Positions 34,286 to 46,935 of a stretch of 64,000 bases of DNA are shown here, in pieces; position 1 is the first letter of the stretch; each line of letters opens with the position of its first letter. This stretch comes from Desulfuromonadaceae bacterium. Lineage in GTDB: Bacteria > Desulfobacterota > Desulfuromonadia > Geobacterales > Pseudopelobacteraceae. A program made the position numbers and the translations under genes. The notes under the pieces are model-generated. The model was not told where the DNA came from and did not search any database. It saw nothing but the letters and a program-made list of their open reading frames with translations. Where the stretch lies: positions 1 through 64,000 of the forward strand of contig JAQUHA010000015.1 in the NCBI GenBank assembly GCA_028683855.1, written 5' to 3'.

Positions 34286-35600
34286 CCTTCCCTTTTGAGA
34301 GCAAGGTAACACTCTCAATATGAAAACTTTGCGGAAACATATCGATCGGTACTGATGTTATAACACTGTATCCAGATTTATTTAAAAGGCTACAATCACG
34401 AGCCAGCGTACTTGGATCGCAAGAAACATATATGAGCCTTTCCGGTTGCAGCCTGACAATATCGGATACGGCTTCACCAACCCCTGAACGAGGAGGATCC
34501 AGCAGGAGAATATTGAATTTCTCCTTACGGTCGGCAAAACGTCGAAGAGCCAGTGGAACATCATCACAAAAAAAACTTGCATTTTTCACATGGTTAAATT
34601 CTGCGTTGAATTCTGCTGCTCGAATTGAATCCGGATTAGCTTCTACTCCGGTAACATCAGCAACTTCTGCTGAGAGCGGAAGCGAAAAATTCCCATTGCC
34701 GCAATACAAGTCCAGAAGTCTATCTGAGTCCACAAATGATCCAAGTCGCCTGATTACTGATAAGATCTCTATATTTTGCGCCTGATTCACCTGCGCGAAA
34801 CCACCTGGCGGATAGTATAACTCAACGGCTTTATTATCATTATGCAGAGAAGTCATGCTATACGAAATATCTGAACTTCCCCATATTTTCTCTATGGTAT
34901 CATTTCCGGCAACCTTAAGAAACAGACCGGTACAGACAGAATGTTTTTTCACCTGTTCTACAAGATAACTCTCGCCTTCCGGTGTGATTGTTCTGTTTTG
35001 ATGAATAATAACAATAACTGAGTTGTCACCGGCATTTATAGTAAGTTGGAAAACCGACTCTATAGAAGAATAGGATGCTAAAACTCCTCTTAACTTTTTG
35101 AGCGTTCTATTTATAACCGGAAGAGCTACAGGACACCAATCCCCGGCATCTTCCACTTCATGCGAGCCCTGTCGGTAAAAACCGATGTTAAGCTTTCCGT
35201 TTTTCAGTGCAGTTTTAAATTGAAATCTACCACGATATCCATATTTAAAAGGAGCCGGAATAATATTTTCAATTTTTTCAGCAGAGACTCTCGCCCCTCT
35301 CCAGAGGGTTTCCGTCAGAATTTCACGTTTTTGCACCAACTGTTCAGGATAATTAATATGTTGCCAACTGCACCCGCCACATTTTCCAAAAATTGGGCAT
35401 TCTGGAATAGCCCTTAAATCAGATGGTGAAGTAATCTCTACTATCGATGCATTACAGTAAGATTTTTTATTACCGGTTAATTTCACATGGAGCTGGTCAC
35501 CTGGACAGCTGTATGGGACAAAACAGACTTTTCCATCAATCCGGCAAACACCGCTACCACCAAATGCGAGCCTGTCTATAGTTACTTTTACCTCAGACAT
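34266..35600 (-). CDS. 23S rRNA (uracil-5)-methyltransferase, RlmD/TrmA family
   Basis: The 444-residue enzyme starts with a TRAM RNA-binding domain (about 1-60). Cys in C-P-I-F-G-K-C-G-G-C and a later D-W-C-P supply an iron-sulfur cluster. The SAM domain has L-D-L-Y-C-G-N-G-N-F-S-L, L-L-L-D-P-P-R-S-G, and the catalytic Cys in Y-V-S-C-D-P-S-T-L-A-R-D. It methylates uracil in 23S rRNA (U747 or U1939 in E. coli terms); which site is not clear from sequence. A 1-bp gap separates it from the small gene upstream. Confidence 0.94.
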   Translation of the reverse strand: MSEVKVTIDRLAFGGSGVCRIDGKVCFVPYSCPGDQLHVKLTGNKKSYCNASIVEITSPSDLRAIPECPIFGKCGGCSWQHINYPEQLVQKREILTETLWRGARVSAEKIENIIPAPFKYGYRGRFQFKTALKNGKLNIGFYRQGSHEVEDAGDWCPVALPVINRTLKKLRGVLASYSSIESVFQLTINAGDNSVIVIIHQNRTITPEGESYLVEQVKKHSVCTGLFLKVAGNDTIEKIWGSSDISYSMTSLHNDNKAVELYYPPGGFAQVNQAQNIEILSVIRRLGSFVDSDRLLDLYCGNGNFSLPLSAEVADVTGVEANPDSIRAAEFNAEFNHVKNASFFCDDVPLALRRFADRKEKFNILLLDPPRSGVGEAVSDIVRLQPERLIYVSCDPSTLARDCSLLNKSGYSVITSVPIDMFPQSFHIESVTLLSKGKDVCESF

Positions 35601-35601
35601 A

Positions 35602-35946
35602 TCAGACTCGCGGCATTCTCATGTTCATTTTCTTTGATATCTTCAAATACTCCTTGAAAACAAAACGAGGGGCAAAATCAGGAACGGAGATATAATGCTT
35701 TGCCGTTTCATCAAACTCTTCAAGCAACTTCTTGCGGACAGCATCAACGTCGGTCTCCAACACCGCCATTTTTTGAAGCATTCTTTCAAACCTTACTGTT
35801 GTACCAAGCCTGATAACAGCATCATTGTATTCATTATCAGTTTCAAAATATCTTCTTTCAACCGCAATATCACAAGCAACCATCAACTTCACGTGAAAAT
35901 AACCTCCAAAATAGTGGCTTGTGTGATCAGTAACTGAAGTAATCAT
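35602..35946 (-). CDS. Conserved-looking hypothetical protein
   Basis: The 114-residue protein has no signal peptide or membrane segment. It mixes a beta N-terminus (H-Y-F-G-G-Y-F-H-V-K-L-M-V-A-C-D) with a helical middle (R-L-G-T-T-V-R-F-E-R-M-L-Q-K-M-A-V) and ends in a basic K-I-S-K-K-M-N-M-R-M-P-R. It is tightly joined to the methyltransferase gene (1-bp gap), which suggests a linked role. I do not recognise the family. Confidence 0.75.
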   Translation of the reverse strand: MITSVTDHTSHYFGGYFHVKLMVACDIAVERRYFETDNEYNDAVIRLGTTVRFERMLQKMAVLETDVDAVRKKLLEEFDETAKHYISVPDFAPRFVFKEYLKISKKMNMRMPRV

Positions 35947-35978
35947 AGTTGGTGTCTCTCTCTTCTTTGCATTATCAA

Positions 35979-36728
35979 TTAAAGCACACTCAGCATTCTA
36001 TGCATCTGCGGAATAACCCTTACATCAGAGAGATGTACACTGACAATCTCCTGGATTCTAAAAAGTTTGGAGTAACTTATACCTACAGTACCATCGGGGA
36101 GTGTAAGCGGCTGCAAGAAGATTGGAATTGCAGTATCCACCGAAGAGATAACATTACAGACCTGACTGATTTCAGCATCAGTGGTCAGGTCACAGAGCAC
36201 GATTTTAACGGAAAGATTGCATCCGTACGACTTGCGAAGGAAGGCAGCATGAGACTCCCAAAGCTGCTCGGTACAACCTGCAGTAGACGGCAACTTCATA
36301 TCCATGCTTATGTAGTCAACGTTGCTCTTAACCTTCTCCAGAGCAAGATGCATTGTTCCATTTGTTTCAAGAAAAATTGGGAGTACTTTTCTTAGTTTTG
36401 GGAAGAGCCGAGCAAGAGCATCAGCCTGAAGCAGCGGTTCTCCACCTGTAAAGCTTACAGAATGATGTACGCCGGGCAACTGGTTACACCAGTCATTCAT
36501 AATTTCAGATAGCTCAGTCAGAGTCAGCGGCTGTGGAATATTAATAAAGACGCCTGAACCAGGTTTTGACTCGATTCTACATATATCCGATTTTGCGTAA
36601 TCAGTGTCGCAGTATCTGCAATCAAGGTTACACTCCATCAAACGCACAAAAATCTGTCGACGCCCGACCAGCACCCCTTCACCTTGAATCGATGAAAAAA
36701 TTTCACTTACATGAACTGCATCACTCAT
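35979..36728 (-). CDS. queE: 7-carboxy-7-deazaguanine synthase
   Basis: The 249-residue radical SAM enzyme contracts the ring of carboxytetrahydropterin in queuosine synthesis. The cluster Cys are in M-E-C-N-L-D-C-R-Y-C-D-T. It begins with E-I-F-S-S-I-Q-G-E-G, and has F-T-G-G-E-P-L-L-Q and E-T-N-G-T. Its start overlaps the queD stop by 8 bp. queC and queF are not in the window. Confidence 0.96.
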   Translation of the reverse strand: MSDAVHVSEIFSSIQGEGVLVGRRQIFVRLMECNLDCRYCDTDYAKSDICRIESKPGSGVFINIPQPLTLTELSEIMNDWCNQLPGVHHSVSFTGGEPLLQADALARLFPKLRKVLPIFLETNGTMHLALEKVKSNVDYISMDMKLPSTAGCTEQLWESHAAFLRKSYGCNLSVKIVLCDLTTDAEISQVCNVISSVDTAIPIFLQPLTLPDGTVGISYSKLFRIQEIVSVHLSDVRVIPQMHRMLSVL

Positions 36729-37089
36729 AATAACATGCAGAAGCGTTATCTGATTCCCAAACAGTAATTGACTGGACCTTTATATTGTCATTATTCAATT
36801 TTTTTGAAATGCGTTCATAAAGATATTTGGAGATATTTTCTGATGAGGGCGAACTATCTTTAAATGCAGGGTTCTCGTTAATATATTTATGGTCAAGTTC
36901 ATTGATTACAGAACCAGCCTCCAGTTTCAATACCTTAAAGTCTATTCCCAAACCTGCCTTGTCCAGTTCACGCGCAGTAACCGCAACCTCAACTTTCCAA
37001 TTATGACCATGCAAATTTTCACAATCACCCTGATAGTTTATAAGATTATGAGCAGCAGCAAAACTGGTGCGTATGGTCAATGTATACAT
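36721..37089 (-). CDS. queD: 6-carboxytetrahydropterin synthase
   Basis: The 122-residue T-fold enzyme converts dihydroneopterin triphosphate for queuosine synthesis. Zinc His and the catalytic Cys are visible in F-A-A-A-H-N-L and C-E-N-L-H-G-H-N-W-K-V, which marks the QueD/PTPS family. D-H-K-Y-I-N and the C-terminal V-T-V-W-E-S follow. It is the first gene of the queD-queE pair. Confidence 0.95.
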   Translation of the reverse strand: MYTLTIRTSFAAAHNLINYQGDCENLHGHNWKVEVAVTARELDKAGLGIDFKVLKLEAGSVINELDHKYINENPAFKDSSPSSENISKYLYERISKKLNNDNIKVQSITVWESDNASACYYE

Positions 37090-37143
37090 TATAAAGAACT
37101 CCCTCTATTTATGACTATTCTTCTTTCAAGAGTTGGATACTAC

Positions 37144-37178
37144 ACAAAAAAACAGACAACCACAAGTGGTTGCCTGTC
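37144..37178 (-). terminator. Terminator of metY
   Basis: On the minus strand, ACAG-G-CAACCAC pairs with GTGGTTG-T-CTGT (37178-37152) and a run of T follows (37152-37146). It lies 22 bp after the metY stop. Confidence 0.85.
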
Positions 37179-37200
37179 AATCAACTCGATTTATTTTGTG

Positions 37201-38487
37201 TTAACTCTGTGATACTGCGAGAGCTTGATCTATATCCGCGATTATATCATCAACAGATTCAATACCGACCGAAAGTCTTATAAAATCGGCGGTAACTCCA
37301 GATGAAATCTGCTCTTCATCCGTCAACTGCTGATGCGTAGTTGACGCTGGATGAATTACCAGTGATTTGGCATCACCAATATTTGCAAGATGTGATAGCA
37401 ACTTCACGCTGTCTATGAACTTCTTAGCAGCCTCCATCCCACCTTTAATCCCAAAACCAATTATTGCCCCCTCCCCCTTCGGAAGATATTTAAGAGCTCT
37501 GGTATGATCTTTATGGCTGGAAAGTCCGGGATAATTAACCCATAAAACAAGTGGGTGCTCCTCAAGCCAATTGGCAACAGCACGGGCGTTTTCAACATGA
37601 CGTGACATACGAACATGCAGAGTTTCCAATCCGAGAATAATCTGATGCGAATTAAAGGGAGAAATGCACGCTCCCATATCACGAAGCAATGATACCCGCA
37701 TTTTGACTATGTATGATATTGCCCCCAGTGCATCCCAGTATTTAATGCCGTGATAAGATTGATCAGGTTCGGTAAATTCAGGAAACTTGCCGTTATTCCA
37801 TGGGAATTTGCCGCTATCAACAACCGCTCCCCCAATACTTGTACCATGACCGCCAATAAATTTTGTCAGCGAATAGACAACAATATCAGCACCATGCTCT
37901 AGTGGCTTAAAAAGAAAAGGTGTCGTTACCGTGTTATCGACAACGTATGGGATTCCGGCATCATGGGCAACAGCAGCAATAGCTTCAAAATCATCAACAT
38001 TATTTTTGGGATTCCCAACAGACTCACTATAGACCAGCCTGGTTTTTCCATCGATAGCCTGACGGATTTCTTCAGGATTGGATGTATCAACAAACTTCAC
38101 TGTTATACCAAACCTGGGAAGAGTATAGTGGAAGAGGTTATATGTACCACCATAAAGGTAGCTTGTTGAGACTATATTATCACCGGCTTTGGCGATATTA
38201 AGGACTGCGTATGTTATTGCTGCCTGCCCCGAAGAGACAGCCAGAGCCGCAACGCCACCATCCAGGGCGGCAAGCCGCTGTTCAAGAACATCTGTTGTTG
38301 GATTCATAAGTCGGGTATAAATATTTCCAAACTCTTTGAGACCAAAAAGATTGGCTGCATGTTCAGAGCTCTTGAAAACGTAGGATGTAGTCTGATAAAG
38401 CGGCACCGCCCTCGACTGTGTGGTTGGATCAGGAGACTGACCGGCATGAAGAGTTAAAGTTTCAAAAGAGTGTAGTGTTGCAGACAT
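37201..38487 (-). CDS. metY: O-acetylhomoserine sulfhydrylase
   Basis: The 428-residue PLP enzyme makes homocysteine from O-acetylhomoserine and sulfide. The Schiff-base Lys is in [14 protein letters not shown], with T-L-H-A-G-Q near the start, Y-T-R-L-M-N-P-T and [10 protein letters not shown]. The long form (over 420 residues) and the insert around the Gly-rich loop favour MetY over MetB/MetC. GGGGGA precedes the ATG at 38487, so the longer frame (38538) is not used. No SAM riboswitch is visible upstream. Confidence 0.94.
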   Translation of the reverse strand: MSATLHSFETLTLHAGQSPDPTTQSRAVPLYQTTSYVFKSSEHAANLFGLKEFGNIYTRLMNPTTDVLEQRLAALDGGVAALAVSSGQAAITYAVLNIAKAGDNIVSTSYLYGGTYNLFHYTLPRFGITVKFVDTSNPEEIRQAIDGKTRLVYSESVGNPKNNVDDFEAIAAVAHDAGIPYVVDNTVTTPFLFKPLEHGADIVVYSLTKFIGGHGTSIGGAVVDSGKFPWNNGKFPEFTEPDQSYHGIKYWDALGAISYIVKMRVSLLRDMGACISPFNSHQIILGLETLHVRMSRHVENARAVANWLEEHPLVLWVNYPGLSSHKDHTRALKYLPKGEGAIIGFGIKGGMEAAKKFIDSVKLLSHLANIGDAKSLVIHPASTTHQQLTDEEQISSGVTADFIRLSVGIESVDDIIADIDQALAVSQS

Positions 38488-38583
38488 AGATCCCCCTGAT
38501 ATATACAAAGCTGATACTTGGTGTTCGTAAAAATACAATTTACACGTAAAACAGTCAAGTTTATTTCACAAACCTAAATACCC

Positions 38584-38607
38584 AAACTGAGTTAAATTAA
38601 ACTGAGT
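38584..38607 (+). repeat. 9-bp direct repeat upstream of sulP
   Basis: AAACTGAGT occurs at 38584-38592 and 38599-38607, in the spacer between the divergent metY and sulP genes. It could be a regulator-binding pair. Confidence 0.4.
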
Positions 38608-38642
38608 ACGTTTGAATTATTATTTCAACACTTCACTTTAGA

Positions 38643-38659
38643 TTGACTGCCGCAGTCAA
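38643..38659 (+). promoter_or_regulatory. 17-bp palindrome upstream of sulP
   Basis: TTGACTGC-C-GCAGTCAA is perfectly symmetric and ends 19 bp before the sulP ATG. It could be an operator or a hairpin near the ribosome site. Confidence 0.5.
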
Positions 38660-38678
38660 CAGTTTCAGGTTCTAAACA

Positions 38679-42090
<3,412 letters not shown>

Positions 42091-42109
42091 ATAAATACCT
42101 CCGGAGATG

Positions 42110-42139
42110 TCGATAGCATACAGGCAGAAGCATTGTCAA
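42110..42139 (-). promoter_or_regulatory. bioB promoter
   Basis: On the minus strand, -35 TTGACA (42139-42134, perfect), an 18-bp spacer and -10 TATCGA preceded by TGC (42115-42110). The -35 lies within the right half of the BirA-type operator. Confidence 0.55.
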
Positions 42140-42164
42140 CCTAATGAAATATAATGGTTGACAA
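42133..42164. promoter_or_regulatory. BirA-type biotin operator
   Basis: Perfect 9-bp arms TTGTCAACC (42133-42141) and GGTTGACAA (42156-42164) are separated by 14 bases. Known BirA sites have arms of the form TTGTnAACC/GGTTnACAA at about this spacing. It overlaps the bioB -35 box, so biotin-loaded BirA would repress bioB-bioD. Confidence 0.85.
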
Positions 42165-42321
42165 ACATATAAATTACCACTCTGCACTCCAGTAAAAAAC
42201 AGACTCAGAGCGTTATCCAGCGAATATAATTATTGGACAAAAAAGCTTATGAAGTGGTAGCCTGCAATTCAAACTCAACCTATCGTACAGTTCGCATTCA
42301 AACGGAGTACAACCAAGAGAG

Positions 42322-44202
42322 ATGAAGGAGTCGCCAAAGGGACATAGATTATGGCCAGAACCAATCTGGTATATAATCACAATTCTGATATTTGTTCTGC
42401 TGGTCTCAATTGGCGGCTATCTACTTGTTGAACAACAAAAAGAGTTCCTGCTGCATGATAAACAGTTGGAAATACAGACCATAGCAGACCTTAAGACAAA
42501 TCAGCTTGTTCAGTGGCGTAAGGAGCGCTTTGCAGAAGGCGCATCAATCAGAGCAAATGCTATGATTGCAAGCCGTGTTGCAGACTTCAATAACGACAGA
42601 GACAAGTCCAAGGTTAAAAAGGAGATAAGACTCTGGATTGAAAATCTGATTGACCTTGGCGAATACAGTGATGGAATTCTGTTTAAAACTGACGGAGATA
42701 TAATATTCTCAAGCTCAAAGGAAAATTTAACACCCTCCAGACACAATCTCTATATGCTGAAAGAGGCAGTCATTGAGAACGAATTAATTCTGTCTGACTT
42801 TCATAGAAGTGAAACATCCGGTGGACTCGAGATAAATCTTGTAGTTCCGATCATGTACGTTGATGATATTGATTCCAAATGTGTCGCCGTTCTTATACTC
42901 TGTATAAACCCGCTCAAAAGACTCTACCCGCTCATCCAATCATGGCCAACCAACAGTAAGAGCGCAGAAACATTACTTGTTAAACGGGAAGGTGACTCCG
43001 CACTGTTTCTGAATGAACTCCGCCACACCAGAGAAAACACACCCCCGCCCACTCAACCTATAACAAATATTAATATGCCGGCAATAAAAGCCATACTTGG
43101 CGAAGAGGGTAATTTTACCGGAGTCGATTATCGCAATGAAGTTGTCCTCTCAACTACCAGAGTGGTACCTGGAACAAAATGGGGTATCGTCGCAAAAATT
43201 GACTTGAGTGAAGTTTTGTCCCCACTATATAAAAGTATCTTTATGATTGTAGCTGTCGGGATAATACTACTAACGGCTATGACGCTTGGTGTTTTTCTTT
43301 GGGGGATCAGAAGAAAAAGCGAATCACTCAGAAAACTTATTGAAACTGAAAAAAAATACAGTAACGATTTAAAAAAGTCAGAGGAGTTGCTTGAACATCA
43401 GGTACTCGAACGAACCAGAGATCTAATTGAAATAAACTCTCTCTTACGTCAGGAAATTTTTGAGCGTAAACAGCTTGAACAGAGACTGATCAGCGCCAAA
43501 CGCCTTGAGGCGATTGGACAGATAGCCGGAGGAGTTGCGCATGAAGTTCGCAATCCTTTAAACGCGATTCTCACAATAACCGAGGCTCTTTTTAAAGAAA
43601 AGGAAATCGAAGACAACCCTGAGTTTGAGCCTTTTATTCATCACATAAGAACACAAGTAAATCGACTTGTACACCTTATGAACGACTTGCTGGATCTCGG
43701 AAGAACTATTCCTGAGGCAAATATACAGCCGCTAAAGCTGTATGACATCTGTAGAGAAACAGTTGAGTTATGGCAGGCTACAGGTATGGCTAAAAACAAG
43801 GGGGCTGTGTTGAAGTGTGACGAAGCATATTACAACCTTAAAATATCAGCTGACCCAATCAAAATCCAACAGGTGATTTTTAATTTACTTGAAAATGCCG
43901 GTTACCATACGAGTGGGGGCAAAGATATTATAATCCAGCTTATGCCGCCTGCTACCTTCGAAACCATGAGTATGGCTGTTATAAGGATTACAGACCATGG
44001 CAGCGGAATACCAGAAGACAAACTCAGCCACGTTTTTGACCCATTTTATACAGACAGAAAAGGGGGAACCGGTCTTGGTTTAGCCCTCGTAAAACATTTC
44101 ACTGAAAATATGTCTGGAATAGTTCAAATATGGAATAACGACGAACAACCGGGCTGTACAGCTGAAATATGTATTCCTTTATACCAGGAGGAGTTGAAAT
44201 GA
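42322..44202 (+). CDS. Membrane histidine kinase with periplasmic sensor domain
   Basis: The 626-residue protein has two membrane helices (about 14-36 and 305-330) around a Cache-like sensor domain. A coiled-coil leads into the HisKA domain with the phospho-His in G-G-V-A-H-E-V-R-N-P-L-N. The ATPase domain has N-L-L-E-N-A-G-Y-H, D-H-G-S-G-I-P and G-G-T-G-L-G-L-A-L-V. GAGAG lies before the ATG. It overlaps the next regulator gene by 4 bp (ATGA), so the pair is a two-component system. The signal is unknown. Confidence 0.93.
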   Translation: MKESPKGHRLWPEPIWYIITILIFVLLVSIGGYLLVEQQKEFLLHDKQLEIQTIADLKTNQLVQWRKERFAEGASIRANAMIASRVADFNNDRDKSKVKKEIRLWIENLIDLGEYSDGILFKTDGDIIFSSSKENLTPSRHNLYMLKEAVIENELILSDFHRSETSGGLEINLVVPIMYVDDIDSKCVAVLILCINPLKRLYPLIQSWPTNSKSAETLLVKREGDSALFLNELRHTRENTPPPTQPITNINMPAIKAILGEEGNFTGVDYRNEVVLSTTRVVPGTKWGIVAKIDLSEVLSPLYKSIFMIVAVGIILLTAMTLGVFLWGIRRKSESLRKLIETEKKYSNDLKKSEELLEHQVLERTRDLIEINSLLRQEIFERKQLEQRLISAKRLEAIGQIAGGVAHEVRNPLNAILTITEALFKEKEIEDNPEFEPFIHHIRTQVNRLVHLMNDLLDLGRTIPEANIQPLKLYDICRETVELWQATGMAKNKGAVLKCDEAYYNLKISADPIKIQQVIFNLLENAGYHTSGGKDIIIQLMPPATFETMSMAVIRITDHGSGIPEDKLSHVFDPFYTDRKGGTGLGLALVKHFTENMSGIVQIWNNDEQPGCTAEICIPLYQEELK

Positions 44203-45512
44203 AGCCGCAAGTTTTACTGGTAGAAGACAATGATTCCACACGTTTTGGCTTCATTCGCTACTTCTCAAAAGATGGTTATGAAATATTTGAGACAACGACC
44301 ATTGCCGAAGCTAAAGCAAAAATAGCTGAACAACACTTTGACCTGATGATCCTTGATATAAACCTCCCGGATGGAAATGGCATCGAGTTTATAACAACCG
44401 CAAGACAAAGTGACCCATGCATACCTATAATAGTAATAACAGGAGAAGGTGACATACCTCTGGCAGTCGAGGCAATGCAGCGTGGAGCGGACAATTTTCT
44501 GACAAAACCGGTAGACAATGCCGCCTTGGCTGTTTTTATGCGTAAAACTCTTGAGATAGGCGTTCTCAAACAGCAGCACTCGGCCCGTAAGCGCCTAGAA
44601 AAGAAAGCCCCTTTCTTTATCGGGACAAACAGAACAATGCTCGAAGTTCATGAATTGGCTGAAGTTGCAGGCAGAAGCGATATTCCAGTTTTAATAACTG
44701 GTGAGACAGGCACCGGAAAAGGTATGCTCGCAAAATGGATTCACCAACAGGGTGCTCGCTCAGGCTATGAGTGCGTGGAATTAAACTGTTCAGGGTTACG
44801 TGGCGAAATGCTTTCGCGAGAAATATTTGGAAACTCGAGGGGGGCTTTTACCTCTGCCGACCAGGATCGCAAAGGACTGCTCGATATTGCCGACCGTGGC
44901 ACGCTGTTTCTGGATGAAATAGGTGATATGAGCATTGATGTACAGGCACAGTTTTTAAAAGTACTCGAAGATAAGAGTTATAGAAGGCTTGGCGATACGA
45001 AACTGTTAAGAAGTAATTTCAGACTTATATGTGCAACCCATCACGAACTGGATAATCTGGTAAGTTCAGGTCAGTTCCGTCAGGATCTTTTGTACAGAAT
45101 TAATATGATGACAATAAAGCTGCCGCCGCTTAGAGAGCGAATGAACGACCTGCCGGAGCTTGTTACATACCTGCTAAACTCTCTGGGCTCACCTGCTGAG
45201 ACCCTTTCACCTGATATAATGCGGATACTTAATTCATACAATTGGCCCGGCAATATTCGAGAATTGAAGAATGTACTTGAAAGAGCCATACTTCTGACTC
45301 CTCACGGTTCACAGATTCGCCAGACACACTTTTCAGGGCTGACAATTAACCGCCAGACACCAAACAACGCTTCTCTTAATTCAGTGCATGAAGTAGAAGA
45401 AGCGCATATTATGAAAGTTCTCGAGCAGATGGGGGGAAACATAGAGCGTGCCGCTAAAACCCTCAATGTCTCGCGCGCAACAATTTATAGAAGACTTAAA
45501 AAGAGCAGATAA
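44199..45512 (+). CDS. Sigma-54 response regulator with GAFTSA loop
   Basis: The 437-residue protein has receiver residues V-E-D-N-D, phospho-Asp in L-M-I-L-D-I-N-L-P-D and Lys in L-T-K-P-V. The AAA+ domain has Walker A G-E-T-G-T-G-K-G and Walker B T-L-F-L-D-E-I-G-D. The sigma-54 contact loop reads G-A-F-T-S-A instead of the usual GAFTGA. The C-terminal Fis-type HTH ends N-V-S-R-A-T-I-Y-R-R-L-K-K. AGGAGGAG precedes the ATG at 44199; it is co-translated with the kinase. Confidence 0.93.
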   Translation: MKPQVLLVEDNDSTRFGFIRYFSKDGYEIFETTTIAEAKAKIAEQHFDLMILDINLPDGNGIEFITTARQSDPCIPIIVITGEGDIPLAVEAMQRGADNFLTKPVDNAALAVFMRKTLEIGVLKQQHSARKRLEKKAPFFIGTNRTMLEVHELAEVAGRSDIPVLITGETGTGKGMLAKWIHQQGARSGYECVELNCSGLRGEMLSREIFGNSRGAFTSADQDRKGLLDIADRGTLFLDEIGDMSIDVQAQFLKVLEDKSYRRLGDTKLLRSNFRLICATHHELDNLVSSGQFRQDLLYRINMMTIKLPPLRERMNDLPELVTYLLNSLGSPAETLSPDIMRILNSYNWPGNIRELKNVLERAILLTPHGSQIRQTHFSGLTINRQTPNNASLNSVHEVEEAHIMKVLEQMGGNIERAAKTLNVSRATIYRRLKKSR

Positions 45513-45617
45513 TCAGAAAAAATCACTTCTAATTATTCCTCTCAATAACTATTATCATCTTCTGGTATTAACAAGCGCAACTCAAAGTTTGTCTATTGCA
45601 GTACTAAGGGGCTAAGA

Positions 45618-46925
45618 ATGTATTTAAAAAAAATGAACAGTTTAACGATTTACACACTACTGACTCTACTACTATGCTCCTCACCTGCCTTTGGCGGGGC
45701 TATACTTTCAATCAATACAATCGGAGATAAAAGTTATTCTATTCAGGGTTCCAACATGGATGGTGTATCCGGAATACAGCTTGAGATATCCTATGATACA
45801 TCGTCACTGAAAGCCCCAAACGTAGTTCAGGGAGGGCTTGTTTCTGGTGCAATGATTGCTGCAAATACGTCTATTCCAGGAAAAATAATAATTGCGATTA
45901 TCAGCACTAAATCTTTTTCCGGAAATGGACAGATCGCGAACATTACATTTGCAACTAAAACAGGAAACGGGAAGTTAACAATTGACAGTTCCAACATAAT
46001 TGACAGCAATGGTTCCCCTGTCACATCACTAAACAGTGATGCTGTCGAAAACAATCAAACTATTTCAACCACAGAGACTTCCACACCTTCAAATATCGCC
46101 TTAAGCAACTCACCTCAACAACCACAAGAGGTTAAGCCTTCACCTATCAATCAAGGTACTCAGACAATCTCAACACCTATCCAGACATATCTGGGGACTG
46201 TGACATTACCGGCAATAAATACTCCTGAACAGGAGACTCCAGAACCATCCGTAACTGTTATAACAACTTCAGATAATGAGGCGGGTTCAACTTCATCAAA
46301 AACAGAACCTGTACATGAAAAGGTTTCGTCAAAAATTGATGAAACAAAACCAAACGAAACTCCACAATACATTGTCTATAAAGGGATAATAGACCGATTC
46401 AAAAATTATGGCAGTGATAAAAATTTATCAAACGTTATCAAGCTGTTCGAGAAAAAAGTATGCCAGATAGCACAACAGAATCCTCAAATTATGGTTTCAG
46501 ACGGAAAAAACAGCGCGATTTTAACGATTGATCTCCCGCCGAGAATATCTACTTCACCTAATTTTGCAGTTAATAATGGTAAACTTGTTTCATTTTACAA
46601 AGATGAAAAAACGAAGGGGCGCTGGACTGCCGAAGTTTTGCCAACAATAGCCAGCAGTATGTCAACTCTTACAATAATTGCAGGAGTTGAAGAGTTTGAA
46701 TGTCCTATTACTGTGACTCAACCGCTTAACGACTCGATATCTCTTGATGAAAAAGGATGGAACAGATTTATAACAGAGATTGGACCTGCAGAATCACCAT
46801 TGCACGACCTGAATTCTGATGGTGTAAGGGACTATAAAGACGAGTTTATATTTGTGGCAAATTACCTTTTAAACACCTCTATTAAGCCAAAACAGGAAAA
46901 ACCTGTAATTCCACCGAAGAGGTAA
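45618..46925 (+). CDS. Secreted protein with cohesin-like and dockerin-like parts
   Basis: The 435-residue protein has a signal peptide (cleaved near S-P-A-F-G-G). Residues about 28-150 look like a cohesin domain: I-Q-L-E-I-S-Y-D-T-S-S-L, G-K-I-I-I-A-I-I-S and I-A-N-I-T-F-A-T-K. A Thr/Ser/Pro-rich linker (about 150-260) follows, then an unassigned region (about 260-385). Near the C-terminus, D-L-N-S-D-G-V-R-D-Y-K-D-E-F matches one calcium-binding dockerin repeat. AAGGGG precedes the ATG. It follows the kinase-regulator pair and could be its target. Function unknown. Confidence 0.85.
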   Translation: MYLKKMNSLTIYTLLTLLLCSSPAFGGAILSINTIGDKSYSIQGSNMDGVSGIQLEISYDTSSLKAPNVVQGGLVSGAMIAANTSIPGKIIIAIISTKSFSGNGQIANITFATKTGNGKLTIDSSNIIDSNGSPVTSLNSDAVENNQTISTTETSTPSNIALSNSPQQPQEVKPSPINQGTQTISTPIQTYLGTVTLPAINTPEQETPEPSVTVITTSDNEAGSTSSKTEPVHEKVSSKIDETKPNETPQYIVYKGIIDRFKNYGSDKNLSNVIKLFEKKVCQIAQQNPQIMVSDGKNSAILTIDLPPRISTSPNFAVNNGKLVSFYKDEKTKGRWTAEVLPTIASSMSTLTIIAGVEEFECPITVTQPLNDSISLDEKGWNRFITEIGPAESPLHDLNSDGVRDYKDEFIFVANYLLNTSIKPKQEKPVIPPKR

Positions 46926-46935
46926 ACATTAGTAT

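Noticed and set aside
38488-38678. SAM riboswitch before metY
   Set aside because: The upstream region is short, A/T-rich and shows none of the conserved SAM-box helices.
42159-42230. Divergent promoter for the histidine kinase using the TTGACA of the BirA site or the TATAAT at 42225
   Set aside because: The TTGACA has no -10 at the right distance on the plus strand, and the TATAAT has no -35; I could not support a pair.
45513-45617. Sigma-54 promoter before the cohesin-like gene, expected from the adjacent regulator
   Set aside because: No GG-N10-GC element with the TGGCAC-N5-TTGC pattern is visible.
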